Origin: Astropecten irregularis
Taxonomy: Eukaryota > Echinodermata > Asteroidea > Paxillosida > Astropectinidae
Direction: 5' to 3'
DNA: 64,000 nucleotides
Assembly: GCA_963971285.1 (NCBI GenBank)
Contig: OZ020248.1
Location: 14,570,001 to 14,634,000, forward strand
Shown: piece after piece, positions 52,742 through 63,705 of the stretch
Position numbering within the stretch: the first letter of the stretch is position 1
Layout: each line of letters begins with the position of its first letter
Made by a program: the position numbers and the translations under genes
The notes under the pieces: model-generated
Seen by the model: the letters and a program-made list of their open reading frames with translations, nothing else
Told to the model about the DNA's origin: nothing
Databases searched by the model: none

Positions 52742-53605
52742 AGGATATTTTTTGGCGAGCTGCTGCGAAGCAGTGTGAGTCTATGTAATACCGAATTCCG
52801 TCCGTATGTCCGTCCTTCCGAAATGTTTAAGTTTTTTAGTAAATGCTTGAAGTCCATTTTCTTTTAATGTCATACACAGTTTTAGTCTCAGGCCATTGGT
52901 CTGTTGTCCAACATATTGTTACAAAGGTAGTATCATACTTTGGTAAGGAACCAAAACAGAAATGTTCACAGATTTACGTATAACTTACAGGGTATGTAGA
53001 TGGATGTGGTAGAAACATACCGTTAAAAATGTTCCACCTGAAATGCTGTACATGTAATATTTATCCAAAAATGAGTAAAGCAACGACCGAAAATCGTTTT
53101 GATCTTTTTTAATTAAAAGTTCAAAAATAAAAGAGAAAAGACTTCAGAAATGCTGTGGCTGTTTTTCAATGTTTTCTCAAAAAGTGGGCACCGTATGTGA
53201 CTAACATTTTCACAGATGACTGTTACAGTATCTGTCTTGATATTTTTGCCCATGAATGTGTATTTCCTAGATAAAAACCAAAGTATGATATTACCTTTAA
53301 TCATTATCATAAATGAAAAGTGAAAAATGTTGAAGTTTTTATATTGTTTAAAAATGTTGATGATTTGGCCTCTTTAAGTTTAGGGCTATAATTATGAGGG
53401 GCAAGGGTGTACATGTTAATCATCATATCGTACATTGTGCATGCAGGGCTTGGAATTTCAAACTTTGTTGCACTTCTGAGGTTACTACATTAAGAAAATT
53501 AATTCTTGTGCTTCATTCTGCTGTAATATATATTTTGTTATTTGATATCATGTTTGTAACTGCACATAAGGCTGCAGCGAGCCATGACAGACTTCGCTGT
53601 TCTAG
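52742..53605. repeat. dispersed repeat interrupted by a family-1 MITE
   Basis: Inverted relative of 3002-3680: GGCGAGCTGCTGCGAAGCAG, CTCAGGCCATTGGTCTGTTG, then after the MITE ATGTTGATGATTTGGCCTC and GACAGACTTCGCTGTTCTAG. The MITE occupies 52919-53300. Confidence 0.7.
52919..53300. mobile_element. TTAA hairpin MITE (family 1)
   Basis: AAAGGTAGTATCATACTTTG and CAAAGTATGATATTACCTTTAA-type ends; the left TTAA is altered to TTAC. Confidence 0.85.
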
Positions 53606-53934
53606 TAAGTCATTGAAAAGTAAACGAAGGAAAATGGCGTGGAGTGGGATTCGAACCAGCTCCGCGAGTCCGTTAAATCGCTATTTCTTCAACGAAGGAA
53701 GAAGCGCCGATTAGGAATAGTACAATGACATGCATTAAAAAACAGCTGATTGTAGTGAAAGCTCTCCTTAAGAAGGTCATGCGTAATGGTACAATGGTTC
53801 CTTTTAACTTGCAATATTTTATTTAGCATTACATGTTTCAACGAAGCACTTTATGGCTAGGGCGAATTGTACAAGACCTGCAATTAAGCCCAACTAATGG
53901 CGATGATGTCAGTCTATACATGTAGCTACCATCT

Positions 53935-54366
53935 GGGACCAATTTCATAGAATTGCTTAAGCACAAAATTTGCTTAAGCATGAAAAGTCTTCCTTGATTA
54001 AACAGTATTACCAAACAAATTTTCATGTGGTGTTTACTGCTTTTGACTTGTATTCAGCCATTGTTTGCTGAGCATAACATTCACAAGGAGTTTTGGTTGT
54101 CATACTGATGTTATGCACCAAGGATTTTGGTGCTTAAGCAAATTTTGGTGTTTAAGCAGCTCTATAAAATTGGCCCCAGGTAAATAAAATCAGTATGCCA
54201 GCTAACATTTCTTGTGAATGTTATGCTCAGCAAACAACGGCCGAATACAAGTCAGAAGCAGTAAACATCAAATGAAAATTTGGTTGGTAATTCTGTTTGA
54301 TCAAGGAAGACCTTTCATGCTTAAGCAAACGTCGTGTACTTAAGCAGCTCTATGAAATTGGCCCCT
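53935..54366. mobile_element. GGCCAATTTCATA element plus adjacent half copy
   Basis: Complete copy 53935-54179 (GGGACCAATTTCATAGAATT / TCTATAAAATTGGCCCC), directly followed by the right half of another (54180-54366, ending CTATGAAATTGGCCCC). Confidence 0.75.
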
Positions 54367-54950
54367 GATCTCAAATGAATTCTGAATGCAATATTTACCT
54401 GCCATACACCATACAATATGCCATAAAATATGTACCAGCCATACACACGCACGATGTATAAGGCCATCATCATTGTATTATTCATATTCAACCCACCAGG
54501 CATTGATCACGAACACCGATACATGTTACGTTTATCATTGAGTATTAGGGAGACATGTTAACATTGTAAAAGTGAACATTTGGGGTGACATCGGGAATTA
54601 GGGAGACATTTCGATGTCTTCCTTTGTTTCTCGAATACTACAAATATTTTGTTTTCATCTCAGTTGATCTAAAACCTTTGTCTATAAGATTTGGTTCAGC
54701 TGGGCTTCCATAAAGGGGAAAAAAAAAGAGCTTATTTTAATACAAAATCTCGAGAAATTCATCCAAAGTACCAATTCTCTATAATTCTTCTTCTTTTAAT
54801 TTGTGTATTTTCGTATTTACTCGATTTCGTCTTGGTTTATTGTGTTCCTGTCTTTATACATAATAAATTGTTCTTGGCAAATTAAGTTTTCTTTGAAAAG
54901 TGAAAGTCATCTTCTTCCTTTTTTTCAGTTACTTGCCATTGCTTTGTCAT

Positions 54951-55339
54951 TTAAAGGTAATATCATACTTTGGTGTTTGTCATACTACAAATTCATGGGC
55001 AAAATAATCAAGACAGATACAGTGACAGTGATCTGTGAAAATTGTAGTCCCATACGATGCTCACTTTTTGTTTTAGAAAACAGTGAAAAATGGCCACAGT
55101 ATTTCTTAAGTTTTTTCTCTTTTATTTTCGATCTTCAGGTTATCAAAAATTTCATAATTTTGGTCACTGGTTTTACTCTTTTCTGGATAAATACAGCATT
55201 TCAGGAAGAACAAATTCAGTAAAGGTATGTTTCTACCATCACCATCTTTCATACCCTGTAAGTTATAGGTAAATCTGTTAAGATTTCAGTTTTGGTATGT
55301 ACCAAAGTAAGACTTTGTAAGACAAAGTAAGACCTTTAA
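54951..55339. mobile_element. TTAA hairpin MITE (family 1)
   Basis: TTAAAGGTAATATCATACTT at the left. The right end is rearranged (AAGTAAGACTTTGTAAGACA and GACCTTTAA) but keeps TTAA. Confidence 0.85.
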
Positions 55340-56342
55340 GGTCAATGAGCTTACTTCTGTTCTCTTTGTCATCTTTCATACTCAATGTTTATTACTGAAT
55401 TTATATTATTTTGTCAGCTCACTGTTAGCAGAACCCTTATAATTTGTATATTTTTTATATTTTCTCGATTTCGTTTTGGTGTATTGTTCTCTTTTCTTTA
55501 TACTCATTTCTAATCGTTTTTCCTTTGAAATAGTCAACGTTTTCTTCTTATTTTCATTATCATATTTATTTCTCACCTATTTTCTTCCACTGTATGAGCT
55601 TTATGCAATAAAGGATGACACGTGCATTAAAAACAAGGTCATTTTATTCATCGTCAGATATTATCCATTTTTTATGAAAAAAAATATAAGTGGGCCAATG
55701 AATTATTTTGCACTATCCTTGGGTGCTGGCAATAATTATTCATCAGTATGCAAATCAGGTGCATGCGCAGAGCGCAGTCGTGGTAGTTTAAAAAGAGGCT
55801 CCGTGTGGCGTAGATTGCCTTATTTCCACCAATTAACGCGAGGAAACATGCGTCACTTAAAGGGTCATCCACTCAGCGAGCGATTTGTGAAAATTCTGGT
55901 CAGTGAAGGCAATACATCTCACACGATATACTGATATTGCGCACTGACTCTGAGCAAGAGACGAAAGCAGAGTCTCCATTCAAAGAACAATCACCCATCA
56001 AGTTCGTCACGGTCAGATGTTGAGGTGTAGCCTACGTACAACGAGTTGCAGTTTGGTGACATTTTTCTGCACCGTTGTCTGAGTGCATGTAGTGCACGGC
56101 AGCCGTCTTCACTGTGCGAAGTAAAAGAACTCTGAAACTTCGTTGGGGATTGCCAGACAGAACATTGACTATACGATCACGATCACACGATCGGCAACCA
56201 ACGAACAGCCGTGCTGAAAACTCACCATTCGCCTGACCCAATCTATCCACTCCACACTGACATTTCTTCATAAACTGTATTTCAGTTGTTGTTGTTTTGA
56301 GTAATTCATCCTTATTGTACAGGAACAGAAATTACCATCGCC

Positions 56343-56918
56343 ATGTCGCGGTTTCAGCTCGTTCTCGTCCTCTTTGAAATTCTCCCGATGGTTGTCGCTC
56401 TGGATAAATTTGAGAACAATCCTTACGCCGAGAAGTGCCCCGTTGACCGTTGCCCCCTCCAGTGGAAACTGTGGAATGGTTCCTGCTACCGTCTCCTCCC
56501 CGAGAACCAGACCTGGGGCAAGGCCAAGCAGGCCTGCCGGGAGATGGGAGGCTTCATGGCCGCTCCCCGATCACTAGAGGAGAACGGGTTCTTCTTTAAT
56601 ACCGCTAAGGGCGCAGGCTTGTCCACTGAAGGATTCTGGATCGACTGTAGCGATATTGAGGAGGAGGGTGAGTGGATATGCGAGGGTCGGGCCGATCCAT
56701 TCCTGAATTGGCGCACAGACGGTCCCACGGAGCCAAATGGAGCAAGTAAGAATGAAGACTGCGTCGCCATTCGTCTGCGGAATGGTGGAGAGGAAAAGTG
56801 GATGGACATATCCTGCGACACACTGTATCCCGCCATGTGTAAATGGGCATCACCGGGCCTGTACTGCTTCACCACCAACGCCCAAGGCAGGCTTGATGAC
56901 AAGTTCTTTGGTCCGTAA
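56343..56918 (+). CDS. secreted C-type lectin, copy 1 (191 aa, intronless)
   Basis: Signal peptide MSRFQLVLVLFEILPMVVA, then one C-type lectin domain (about residues 32-168) and a short Cys-containing tail. It is the long form: an extra N-terminal pair C32/C37 precedes C48, and further Cys include C65, C140, C158 and C166. A carbohydrate-type EPN motif (130-132) predicts mannose/GlcNAc-like recognition. The usual WND Ca2+ motif reads WMD (153-155), so one calcium ligand is missing and binding may be weak or altered. The WIGL core is replaced by FWID. It is expected to be secreted and likely acts in immune recognition or adhesion (inference). Single exon; a possible acceptor TTATTGTACAG sits 20 bp before the ATG, which would place a 5' UTR intron upstream. 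Poly(A) signal AATAAA at 57232-57237. Confidence 0.92.
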   Translation: MSRFQLVLVLFEILPMVVALDKFENNPYAEKCPVDRCPLQWKLWNGSCYRLLPENQTWGKAKQACREMGGFMAAPRSLEENGFFFNTAKGAGLSTEGFWIDCSDIEEEGEWICEGRADPFLNWRTDGPTEPNGASKNEDCVAIRLRNGGEEKWMDISCDTLYPAMCKWASPGLYCFTTNAQGRLDDKFFGP

Positions 56919-57231
56919 GGCCCTCTGACACCCGTGCATCACGTCTAGAGCCGAAGATATAAATTTCAGCTCAAAAAAGAACCAAAATAATGTAAACCGT
57001 ACGTGTGAGCGTGTAGTTTTGCTTGTGCAATTCGTTAGAATTTTCATAAATGGCCGCATATTAAATCGACGCATTTTATTTAGTTTTCGACCGCTTCAAT
57101 ATAACCGCTCGTTGGCATGGACAGCAAATTGTTGCATAAAATTCATTGTTGTTGGCAGACGTTGTTGTCTAAATTGAACATTTTTTGTATAAATATACGG
57201 AGTTCATCTCGTTGTTGGTAATTTAGTTTCA

Positions 57232-57237
57232 AATAAA
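57232..57237 (+). terminator. poly(A) signal of lectin copy 1
   Basis: AATAAA about 315 bp after the stop codon; the aligned position in copy 2 has been lost (ACAAACTG). Confidence 0.5.
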
Positions 57238-57584
57238 CCCAACACTATATTTCATTCAGAATCTGCACGAAATTTTGAAAGCATATTGTTTTCGCTTGTC
57301 ATCAATGGCTCACCATACTTTCCTCCATCTTGGCTGGCAAAAACCCGGACTGTGATGTTGCAAAGTCAAGTTCTACAATCAGCCTGATCTCGTTAAAACT
57401 CGGGAAATGACAAGTAACGCGGGAATTGTGAAATGAGTCTGAACTTGTACAATGACTTCTATGGCACCGACTGACTGTAGAGGTGCAATGGCATCGTTCA
57501 TAACATTGGAGCTTCTTACCAGTACAAATCTCACAGACTCTTTGGACTCTACAGCAAGCAAATGCTGATTTCATTGTAGCTTTA

Positions 57585-58001
57585 GGCGTGAGGTCTATTT
57601 ACAATCCCTTGCTGGACCGTCTGGGCAAGGCCCACCCGGTTCAGTGGAGGGATCGGGATCCTGAATGGAACCGGGTGAGGGGGGATTAAATATGCCAAGC
57701 AGGGGATTAACTCAACTGGCTGGAGGGACCAGGCAGACCAGCCTTAACAAAAGACCAACTTGGAAAGCTATAATCCTTTTGGCAGGCTGGACAGGGAAAC
57801 AATAACCACACCATGTAATCCGTTAACAAAGGGCAACCATGAGATTAAGCTGCCCTTTGTGGAAATAATGACCAGTGGTCTGGACTGGAGTAGGTGACAC
57901 GCTTGAGTAACCGAGTGGCATCAAGCTCTGAACTGATCGGGTAAGAAGGGATTAGGCAACCGAGCCCGGTTCCAAGACGGTCTGTAAATAGACCTCGCGC
58001 C
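57585..58001. mobile_element. 417-bp MITE in copy 1 only, TTA target duplication
   Basis: Ends GGCGTGAGGTCTATTTACA and TGTAAATAGACCTCGCGCC, flanked by TTA at 57582-57584 and 58002-58004. The paralogous site in copy 2 (TGTAGCTTTAAGTGAATG, about 61783-61800) is empty, proving insertion after the duplication. A TTA duplication fits PIF/Harbinger-type elements. Confidence 0.9.
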
Positions 58002-58791
58002 TTAAGTGAATGTTGTTTAACGGTGACAAGCATTGATTTCAATTGTTTATGAGTAAAATAATGAGCAATTGTTAATTAAGATGTTTGCAGAATCAGCAGA
58101 CAATGCATTGCACAATATTTAGTTCTTACAAAATCTCTTTAAATCCTGTATTTTTCGCTTTATTATGTGACATATTAAAAAAAATCGCTATTCATGTACA
58201 TATCTCGTGTTTTCTCTTGAGAATGTAGAGGACTTTGGCCAACCAAAACTTTAGGAAATTAGACCCCTTAATAGTGTAATTTTTATCTTTCTTTCAATAA
58301 TGCAATTACGGATCCCAAAGACTTCAATTTTTCCTGCTATGACCTAGCTACATGCATACCACCCCTCCCATTGATTAGTGCACGGTCTATACCGTACCCA
58401 CTCTCGTTCATGTTGATAACCATGCAGCATTGTTGCCCGTCTTTGAGTCGTTGCCTTGGCAACCCCACCCCCCCCCCCCCCCCCCACCCCTCCACTTCCG
58501 TCCTTCTCCTCCTTCGCGATGGTGTATTTCAATAAATTGGTATTGATGATTTTTCGTCTGGGAGATAGAATTGTGTAATCATTAGGCTTGACCTTAAATT
58601 CACCGTACCGTCGTACATCAGCACTCAACACGCAGTGATTGCTTCATGTAAAAGCACGGAGTATGCAGTGCTGTCACACGTCGGTGAAGGGCAAGCCTAA
58701 TTTACATGATTATACGGTGTATATTACAAAGCGCCCTCTGTTATCCTACTTCTGCCATGTCGCATATAGTGAGACCAATATCACTAAAACC

Positions 58792-59279
58792 TAAAGGTTG
58801 CACCCAAGTACATAAACTCCCATAGACAACAGTGATAAATCCTCAAACTTCAAAAATAATTAAAAAATATACAGAACTCTCACAGCTGTTCAACTTGCAC
58901 AGACAAATGACGATGAACATGTCACCTTTCATTTTCTTTTCATTTTATGGCAGGGTGACCATTGAATTTTTGAGATATACTCATTCTCAGCTGACCACCC
59001 CTAAAACAAGGTATGGATCACTCCAGTCAAAGAAGCCATTTTCAAAAAACATCCCTCTGCAAAGCGGCTGAAATAGACCCACTTTCTCACCCAATTGCAT
59101 CAAAATGGTCACAAATGGAAGCCTAGAGTCCAGGCAGGAGGTCCGGTGCCATATTTCTTCAATCCTTCATTTTCATAGCTCTCACAACTCTCTTATTTAA
59201 AATATATTGAGTGCTTAACTTTTATTAATGAGCTCGGTGGACGGATTTTGGGACTATTTTACTTCGGTGCACCTCTAAG
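58792..59279. mobile_element. AGGTTGCACCC element, copy 2
   Basis: Direct repeat of 18917-19403 (AGGTTGCACCCAAGTACATA at the left, AGTCCAGGCAGGAGGTCCGG inside). Confidence 0.75.
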
Positions 59280-59286
59280 GTACACC

Positions 59287-59676
59287 TTAAAGGTACTATC
59301 ACACTTTGGTAAGGTACCAATTAAACAGAAATGTTCACAGATTTACATAACTTACACGGTATGAAGATGGTGGTGGTAGAAACATAACGTTAAATTTTTT
59401 CCGCCTGAAATGGTGTATTTATTACTAAAAAGAAATTACAAAAAAGAAAAACGACCGAAAATCTTTTTGATCTTTTATAAGATAAAAAATGAGACAGAAA
59501 ATACTTCAGAAATACTGTGGCTATTTTTCACTGACTGTATTCTCACAAAGTGGGCAATTCGTATGGGACTGAACCTTTCGCAGATGACTGTTACTGTATC
59601 TGTCTTGGTATTTTTGCCCATAAATCTGTATTTCTTTGATAAAAACCAAAGTATGATACATGTGTACTACCTTTAA
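59287..59676. mobile_element. TTAA hairpin MITE (family 1)
   Basis: TTAAAGGTACTATCACACTT and ATGTGTACTACCTTTAA ends; lies between the two duplicated lectin segments. Confidence 0.85.
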
Positions 59677-60542
59677 TGCTAGTCATGGTACATTCTTGGT
59701 AATTACCAAAAGTTCTTCAGTTTCTGTTGGGAATCTTACTGGTTATTGACGATATCAATAGAGGGCCTACCAAATTTCCCGTCAAACATTATGAAATAAT
59801 GCTGTCAGTGAAACTACATCCGAATAAGCGCATTTCAATACTTGCAGAAATACATCAGGATCTGATCAACCTTTTGGCTGGGATACAGACCCAACAATTA
59901 TTGAATCTGTGGAGGCAATTTGATTATAATTAATTATTCATTAGTATGCAAATCTGACACATGCGCAGAGGACAGTCGTGACGGTCACGGTAACTTGAAC
60001 ACCGGCCTCTTGTGATGTACATTGTCTTAATTATTTCCCCTAAACGCGAGGAAATTATTTTACCGTCACTCAAATGGTCGTCCACTCAGCGAGTGACTTG
60101 TGAAAATTCTGGTCAGTGAAGGCAATACATTTCACACGATATATACTGATATTGGGCACTGACTCTGAGCGTGAGGCGAAAGCAGAGTCTCCATTCAAAG
60201 AACAATCAACCATCAAGTTCGTCACAGTCAGATGTTGAGGTGTAGCCTACGTACAACGAGTTGCAGTTTGGTGACATTTTCTCTACACCGTTGCCTAAGT
60301 GCATGTAGTGCACGGCAGCCATCTTCACTTTGCGAAGTAAAAGAGCTCTGAAACTCCGTTGGGGATTACCAGACAGAACATTGACTGTACTCTCACGATC
60401 GGCAACCAACGAACAGCCGAGCTGAAAACTCACCATTCGCCTGACACGATCTATCCACTCCACACTGACTTATTCCTTCATAAACTGTATTTCAGTTGTT
60501 TTGAGTAATCCATCCTTATTGTACACACAAATTACCATCGCC

Positions 60543-61112
60543 ATGTCACGGTTTCAGCTCGTTGTCGTCCTCTTTGAAATTCTCCCGATGGTTGTTGCTC
60601 TGGATAAATTTGAGAACAATCCTTACGCCGAGAAGTGCCCCGTTGACCGTTGCCCCCTCCAGTGGAAACTGTGGAATGGTTCCTGTTACCGTCTCCTCCC
60701 CGAGAACCAGACCTGGGGTAAGGCCACGCAGGCCTGCCGGGACATAGGAGGCTTCATGGCCGCTCCCCGGTCACAAGAGGAAAATGGGTTCTTCTTGGAC
60801 ACCGCTAAGGGCGCAGGCCTTACTGCAGGACTCTGGATCGACTGTAGCGACCTTGAGGAGGAGGGTCAGTGGATATGCGAGGGTCGGGCCGATCCATTCC
60901 TGAATTGGCGTACAGAAGGTACCAAGGAGCCAAATGGAGCAAAGCGTGAAAACTGCGTCGCCATTCGTCTGATGAATGATGGGAGGGAAATGTGGATGGA
61001 CATGCCCTGCGACCATCCGTATCCCGCCATGTGTAAATGGGCATCACCGGGCCTGTACTGCTTCACCACCAACGCCCAAGGCAGGCTTGATGACAAGTTC
61101 TTCGGTCTGTAA
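60543..61112 (+). CDS. secreted C-type lectin, copy 2 (189 aa, intronless)
   Basis: Tandem paralogue of the lectin at 56343, same signal peptide layout (MSRFQLVVVLFEILPMVVA) and same C-type lectin domain. Start chosen at ATG 60543 because the context ATCGCCATG and the signal peptide match copy 1; an upstream in-frame ATG at 60501 lies in the 5' UTR. It is two residues shorter, with one codon deleted near TAGLWID and one near GAKRENC. EPN is kept and the WMD variant of the Ca2+ motif is shared, so the altered site predates the duplication. Differences cluster in the long-loop region next to EPN, suggesting diverged ligand choice. The ACAG acceptor-like site before the copy 1 ATG reads ACAC here. 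Confidence 0.92.
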   Translation: MSRFQLVVVLFEILPMVVALDKFENNPYAEKCPVDRCPLQWKLWNGSCYRLLPENQTWGKATQACRDIGGFMAAPRSQEENGFFLDTAKGAGLTAGLWIDCSDLEEEGQWICEGRADPFLNWRTEGTKEPNGAKRENCVAIRLMNDGREMWMDMPCDHPYPAMCKWASPGLYCFTTNAQGRLDDKFFGL

Positions 61113-62049
61113 GGCCCTCTGACACCGTGCATCACGCTCACTATCCCAGTGCCGTAGACAGGGATTTCAGACAACTTCTTCGTTAAGAAACAGTCAATGT
61201 GAACCGTACATTTGAGCGTGTCTTGGGCATATTCTGGCCATTTGAAATTAGTTATTACTCGTAAAAAGTATGGATGTTAAATTAATCCATTTGATTGGCT
61301 TTTTTAGTTTTCTACGCTTGATGTCACGATCATAGACACTTTTCTTTTGTTTACAATTTTTAAATCGCTCGTTGGCATGGACTGAAAATTGTTGCAAGAC
61401 ATTTTGTGTTGGCAGACGTTCTTGACTAACTTGAGATTTTTTTTTCAAATAGCTTTTTTAGTATTATAGTGATATTTTAGTTTCGAACAAACTGAACAAT
61501 CTGCAGGAAATGGCTCACCATACTTTCCTCCATCATGGCTGGCAAAAACCCGGACTGTGACGTTGCAAAGTTAAGGTCTACAATCAGCCTGATCTCGTTA
61601 AAACTCGGAAAATGACAAGTAACGCGGGAATTGTGAAAGTAAGTCTTAACTTGTACAATGACTTCTATGGCACCGACTGACTGTAGAGGTGCAATGACAT
61701 CGTTCATAACATTGGAACTTCTTACCAGTACAAATCTCACAGACTCTTTGGACTCTACAGCAAGCAAATGCTGATTTCATTGTAGCTTTAAGTGAATGTC
61801 GTTTTACAGCAACAAACTGGCCTGCATTTGTTATTATCTATGGAGCCGGGAAGTAAATGAGTACTTTTTTTAGTTTAGAAAAAATAAGTTTTGCCGATCC
61901 AAGTAGTGACAAGTCCTCAGACCTGGGGTGATCCTGTAGATTGGTCGTATACGTTCATATACTGTTTGTGCACAATTACATATACACATATATATTTTTA
62001 TATATACATACAATATAGGACATGCGCAGCTACTATATGAATATACTCT

Positions 62050-62362
62050 ACTGCGTATTACAACTTTATCATTATCCCTGGTCATCGGGCCATAATTTAC
62101 ATTCCTGAAACCATCTCAACTCCCTGGGGAGTATACAGCCCCGGTTACCGTATTCAGTGCACAGAGGCTCATCAAACCACAAAGCCATCTCTACCCTCGC
62201 AGGTACCCATTTACACCTGGGTGAAGAGGAGCAATATGTGATAAAATGTCTTGCCCAAGGACGCAAGCACCATTAACCCATGGCTGGATTCGAACCCACA
62301 ATCCGTAGATTGACCACAAGATTTTGAGTTCAACACGCCAGACCACTAGGCCACGGCACCCC
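62050..62362 (-). mobile_element. tRNA-derived SINE
   Basis: The minus strand reads GGGTGCCGTGGCCTAGTGGT (A box, Leu-like head) and GTGGGTTCGAATCC (B box), then a body with CCCAGGTGTAAATGGGTACC. This arrangement is common in marine invertebrate SINEs. The overlapping ORF at 62072-62266 is the SINE body, not a gene. Confidence 0.7.
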
Positions 62363-62398
62363 ATACAAAATGAAATTCTGGGGGACCCCCCCCCCCCA

Positions 62399-62437
62399 AC
62401 CTAACCTTAACCTTAACCCTAACCCTAACCCTAACCC
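62399..62437. repeat. short interstitial telomere-like array
   Basis: About six units of CCTTAA and CCCTAA, the complement of TTAGGG, between a C-tract and CCCCCCTTGATCTATGCCCA. Confidence 0.8.
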
Positions 62438-62754
62438 CCCTTGATCTATGCCCATGTCCGAATCTGCAGACAATGCATTGCCTCATGTTTAGTTCTTAAT
62501 AAATATATTGTATTTCCGATTGTGACATATTAAAGAAATCGCTATACGTGCATATTTCTCGTGTTTTCTCGTGAGAATGTCGAGGTCTTTTGTACATCAA
62601 AACTAGAAAATATACATTATTTATTTATCAGTTTTATAATTGCCATATATAATTTATTTGTGGATGAGATATAATAATGCAAACAATTTATTGTCCTTCA
62701 ACCACGTAAATAAGCACTTCACTATAAGTGCCTTTGTGCACAAACATAAAGAAA

Positions 62755-62845
62755 TCATGCGATGGCTCAGGTGGGATTCGAACCCACGACCTCATGCTTA
62801 CTAGTGCAGATGTCATACCTGCTAGGCCACCAAGCTAGCTGGTGT
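62755..62845 (-). mobile_element. tRNA-like SINE head
   Basis: The minus strand has AGCTTGGTGGCCTAGCAGGT (A box) and CGTGGGTTCGAATCCCACC (B box). The acceptor arms are not clearly paired, so a functional tRNA gene is not claimed. Confidence 0.55.
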
Positions 62846-63342
62846 CATATCAGGAGAGTGAATCACCATTCCTATCACCCCACCCCGTTCATTAGTGCTC
62901 ATGCGCGGTCAATTACCCACGTCCCTCACGCACGTTACGGTACTTGCTGATCCCCAGCCCTGTTACCAGTTTGTGCCATTGCCTTGGCAATCTGCCCCCC
63001 TCCCCCACCATCATCCCCCCCAACCACCCCACCCCCTGTTCCGTCCTCTGTTTGTAGCTCCATGGTCGAATGCACCGTGATGGTGTATTTCAATCGTGAT
63101 GAATGTTTTTTTTCTTGTGGGCGATATAATTATGCAAATTAGGCGTGTCCTTCACCGACAATACATTTTTTTTTCATGTGTAAAAGCATTGAGTATACAT
63201 TGCTGTTGTACACCGGTAAAGGGCATGCATTATTTGCATATAGGTTTGCATATGTTGGCCTGCTTCTGTCATGTCGCACAATAATAATAGTGAGACCAAC
63301 TTAAGCATACAAGTATTGAAACCCCAGGCCCTCCTTGATGCT

Positions 63343-63705
63343 TTAAAGTTAATATCATACTTTGGTTTTTATCATAGAAATACATATTCATGGGCAAAAA
63401 TATCCAGGAAGATACAGTAACAGTCATCTGTAAAAAAAAATCCAGTTCCATACGGTGCCTACTTTTTGAGAAAACAGTGAAAAACGGCCACAGTATTTCT
63501 TAAGTCTTTTCTCTTTTATGTTTTATCTTTTAAAAGATCAAACAGATTTTCGGTCGTTGTTTTACTCTTTCTAAATACACCATTTCAGACAGAAAAAGTA
63601 TAACGGTATGTTTCTACAACCACCATCTTTATACCCTGTAAGTTACACGTTAATCTGTGAACATTTCTGTTTTGGCTTCTCGCCAAAGTATGATACTACC
63701 TTTAA
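63343..63705. mobile_element. TTAA hairpin MITE (family 1)
   Basis: TTAAAGTTAATATCATACTT and AAGTATGATACTACCTTTAA ends; 363 bp, full length. Confidence 0.9.

Larger units (their letters stand above)
55725..58785. repeat. segmental duplication, copy 1
   Basis: Aligns with 59935-63300: the 5' flank (TTATTCATCAGTATGCAAAT, ACTCAGCGAGCGA), the lectin gene, the 3' flank (CCCGGACTGTGATGTTGCAA, CAGTCGGTGCCATAG complement) and a distal part (GCAGACAATGCATTGC, GATGGTGTATTTCAAT, TGTCGCA). Copy 1 carries a private MITE at 57585-58001. Confidence 0.85.
59935..63300. repeat. segmental duplication, copy 2
   Basis: Paralogue of 55725-58785. It carries a private insertion of roughly 0.6 kb (about 61850-62455, including a tRNA-type SINE and telomere-like repeats) and another tRNA-like SINE at about 62755-62845. 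Alignment to copy 1 resumes at GCAGACAATGCATTGC (62467). Confidence 0.85.

Noticed and set aside
55476-55934. 152-aa ORF rich in Phe/Leu before lectin copy 1
   Set aside because: AT-rich composition artefact; its right part is duplicated flank that is not open in copy 2.
59410-59676. recurrent ORFs with 'PMNLYFFDKNQSMI' / 'KYRFMGKNIK' peptides in many places
   Set aside because: They are the two strands of the family-1 MITE interior; frames are broken differently in each copy and no transposase motif is present.
60501-60542. upstream in-frame ATG for lectin copy 2
   Set aside because: Would put 14 polar residues before the signal peptide; copy 1 has no equivalent and the downstream ATG has the shared context.
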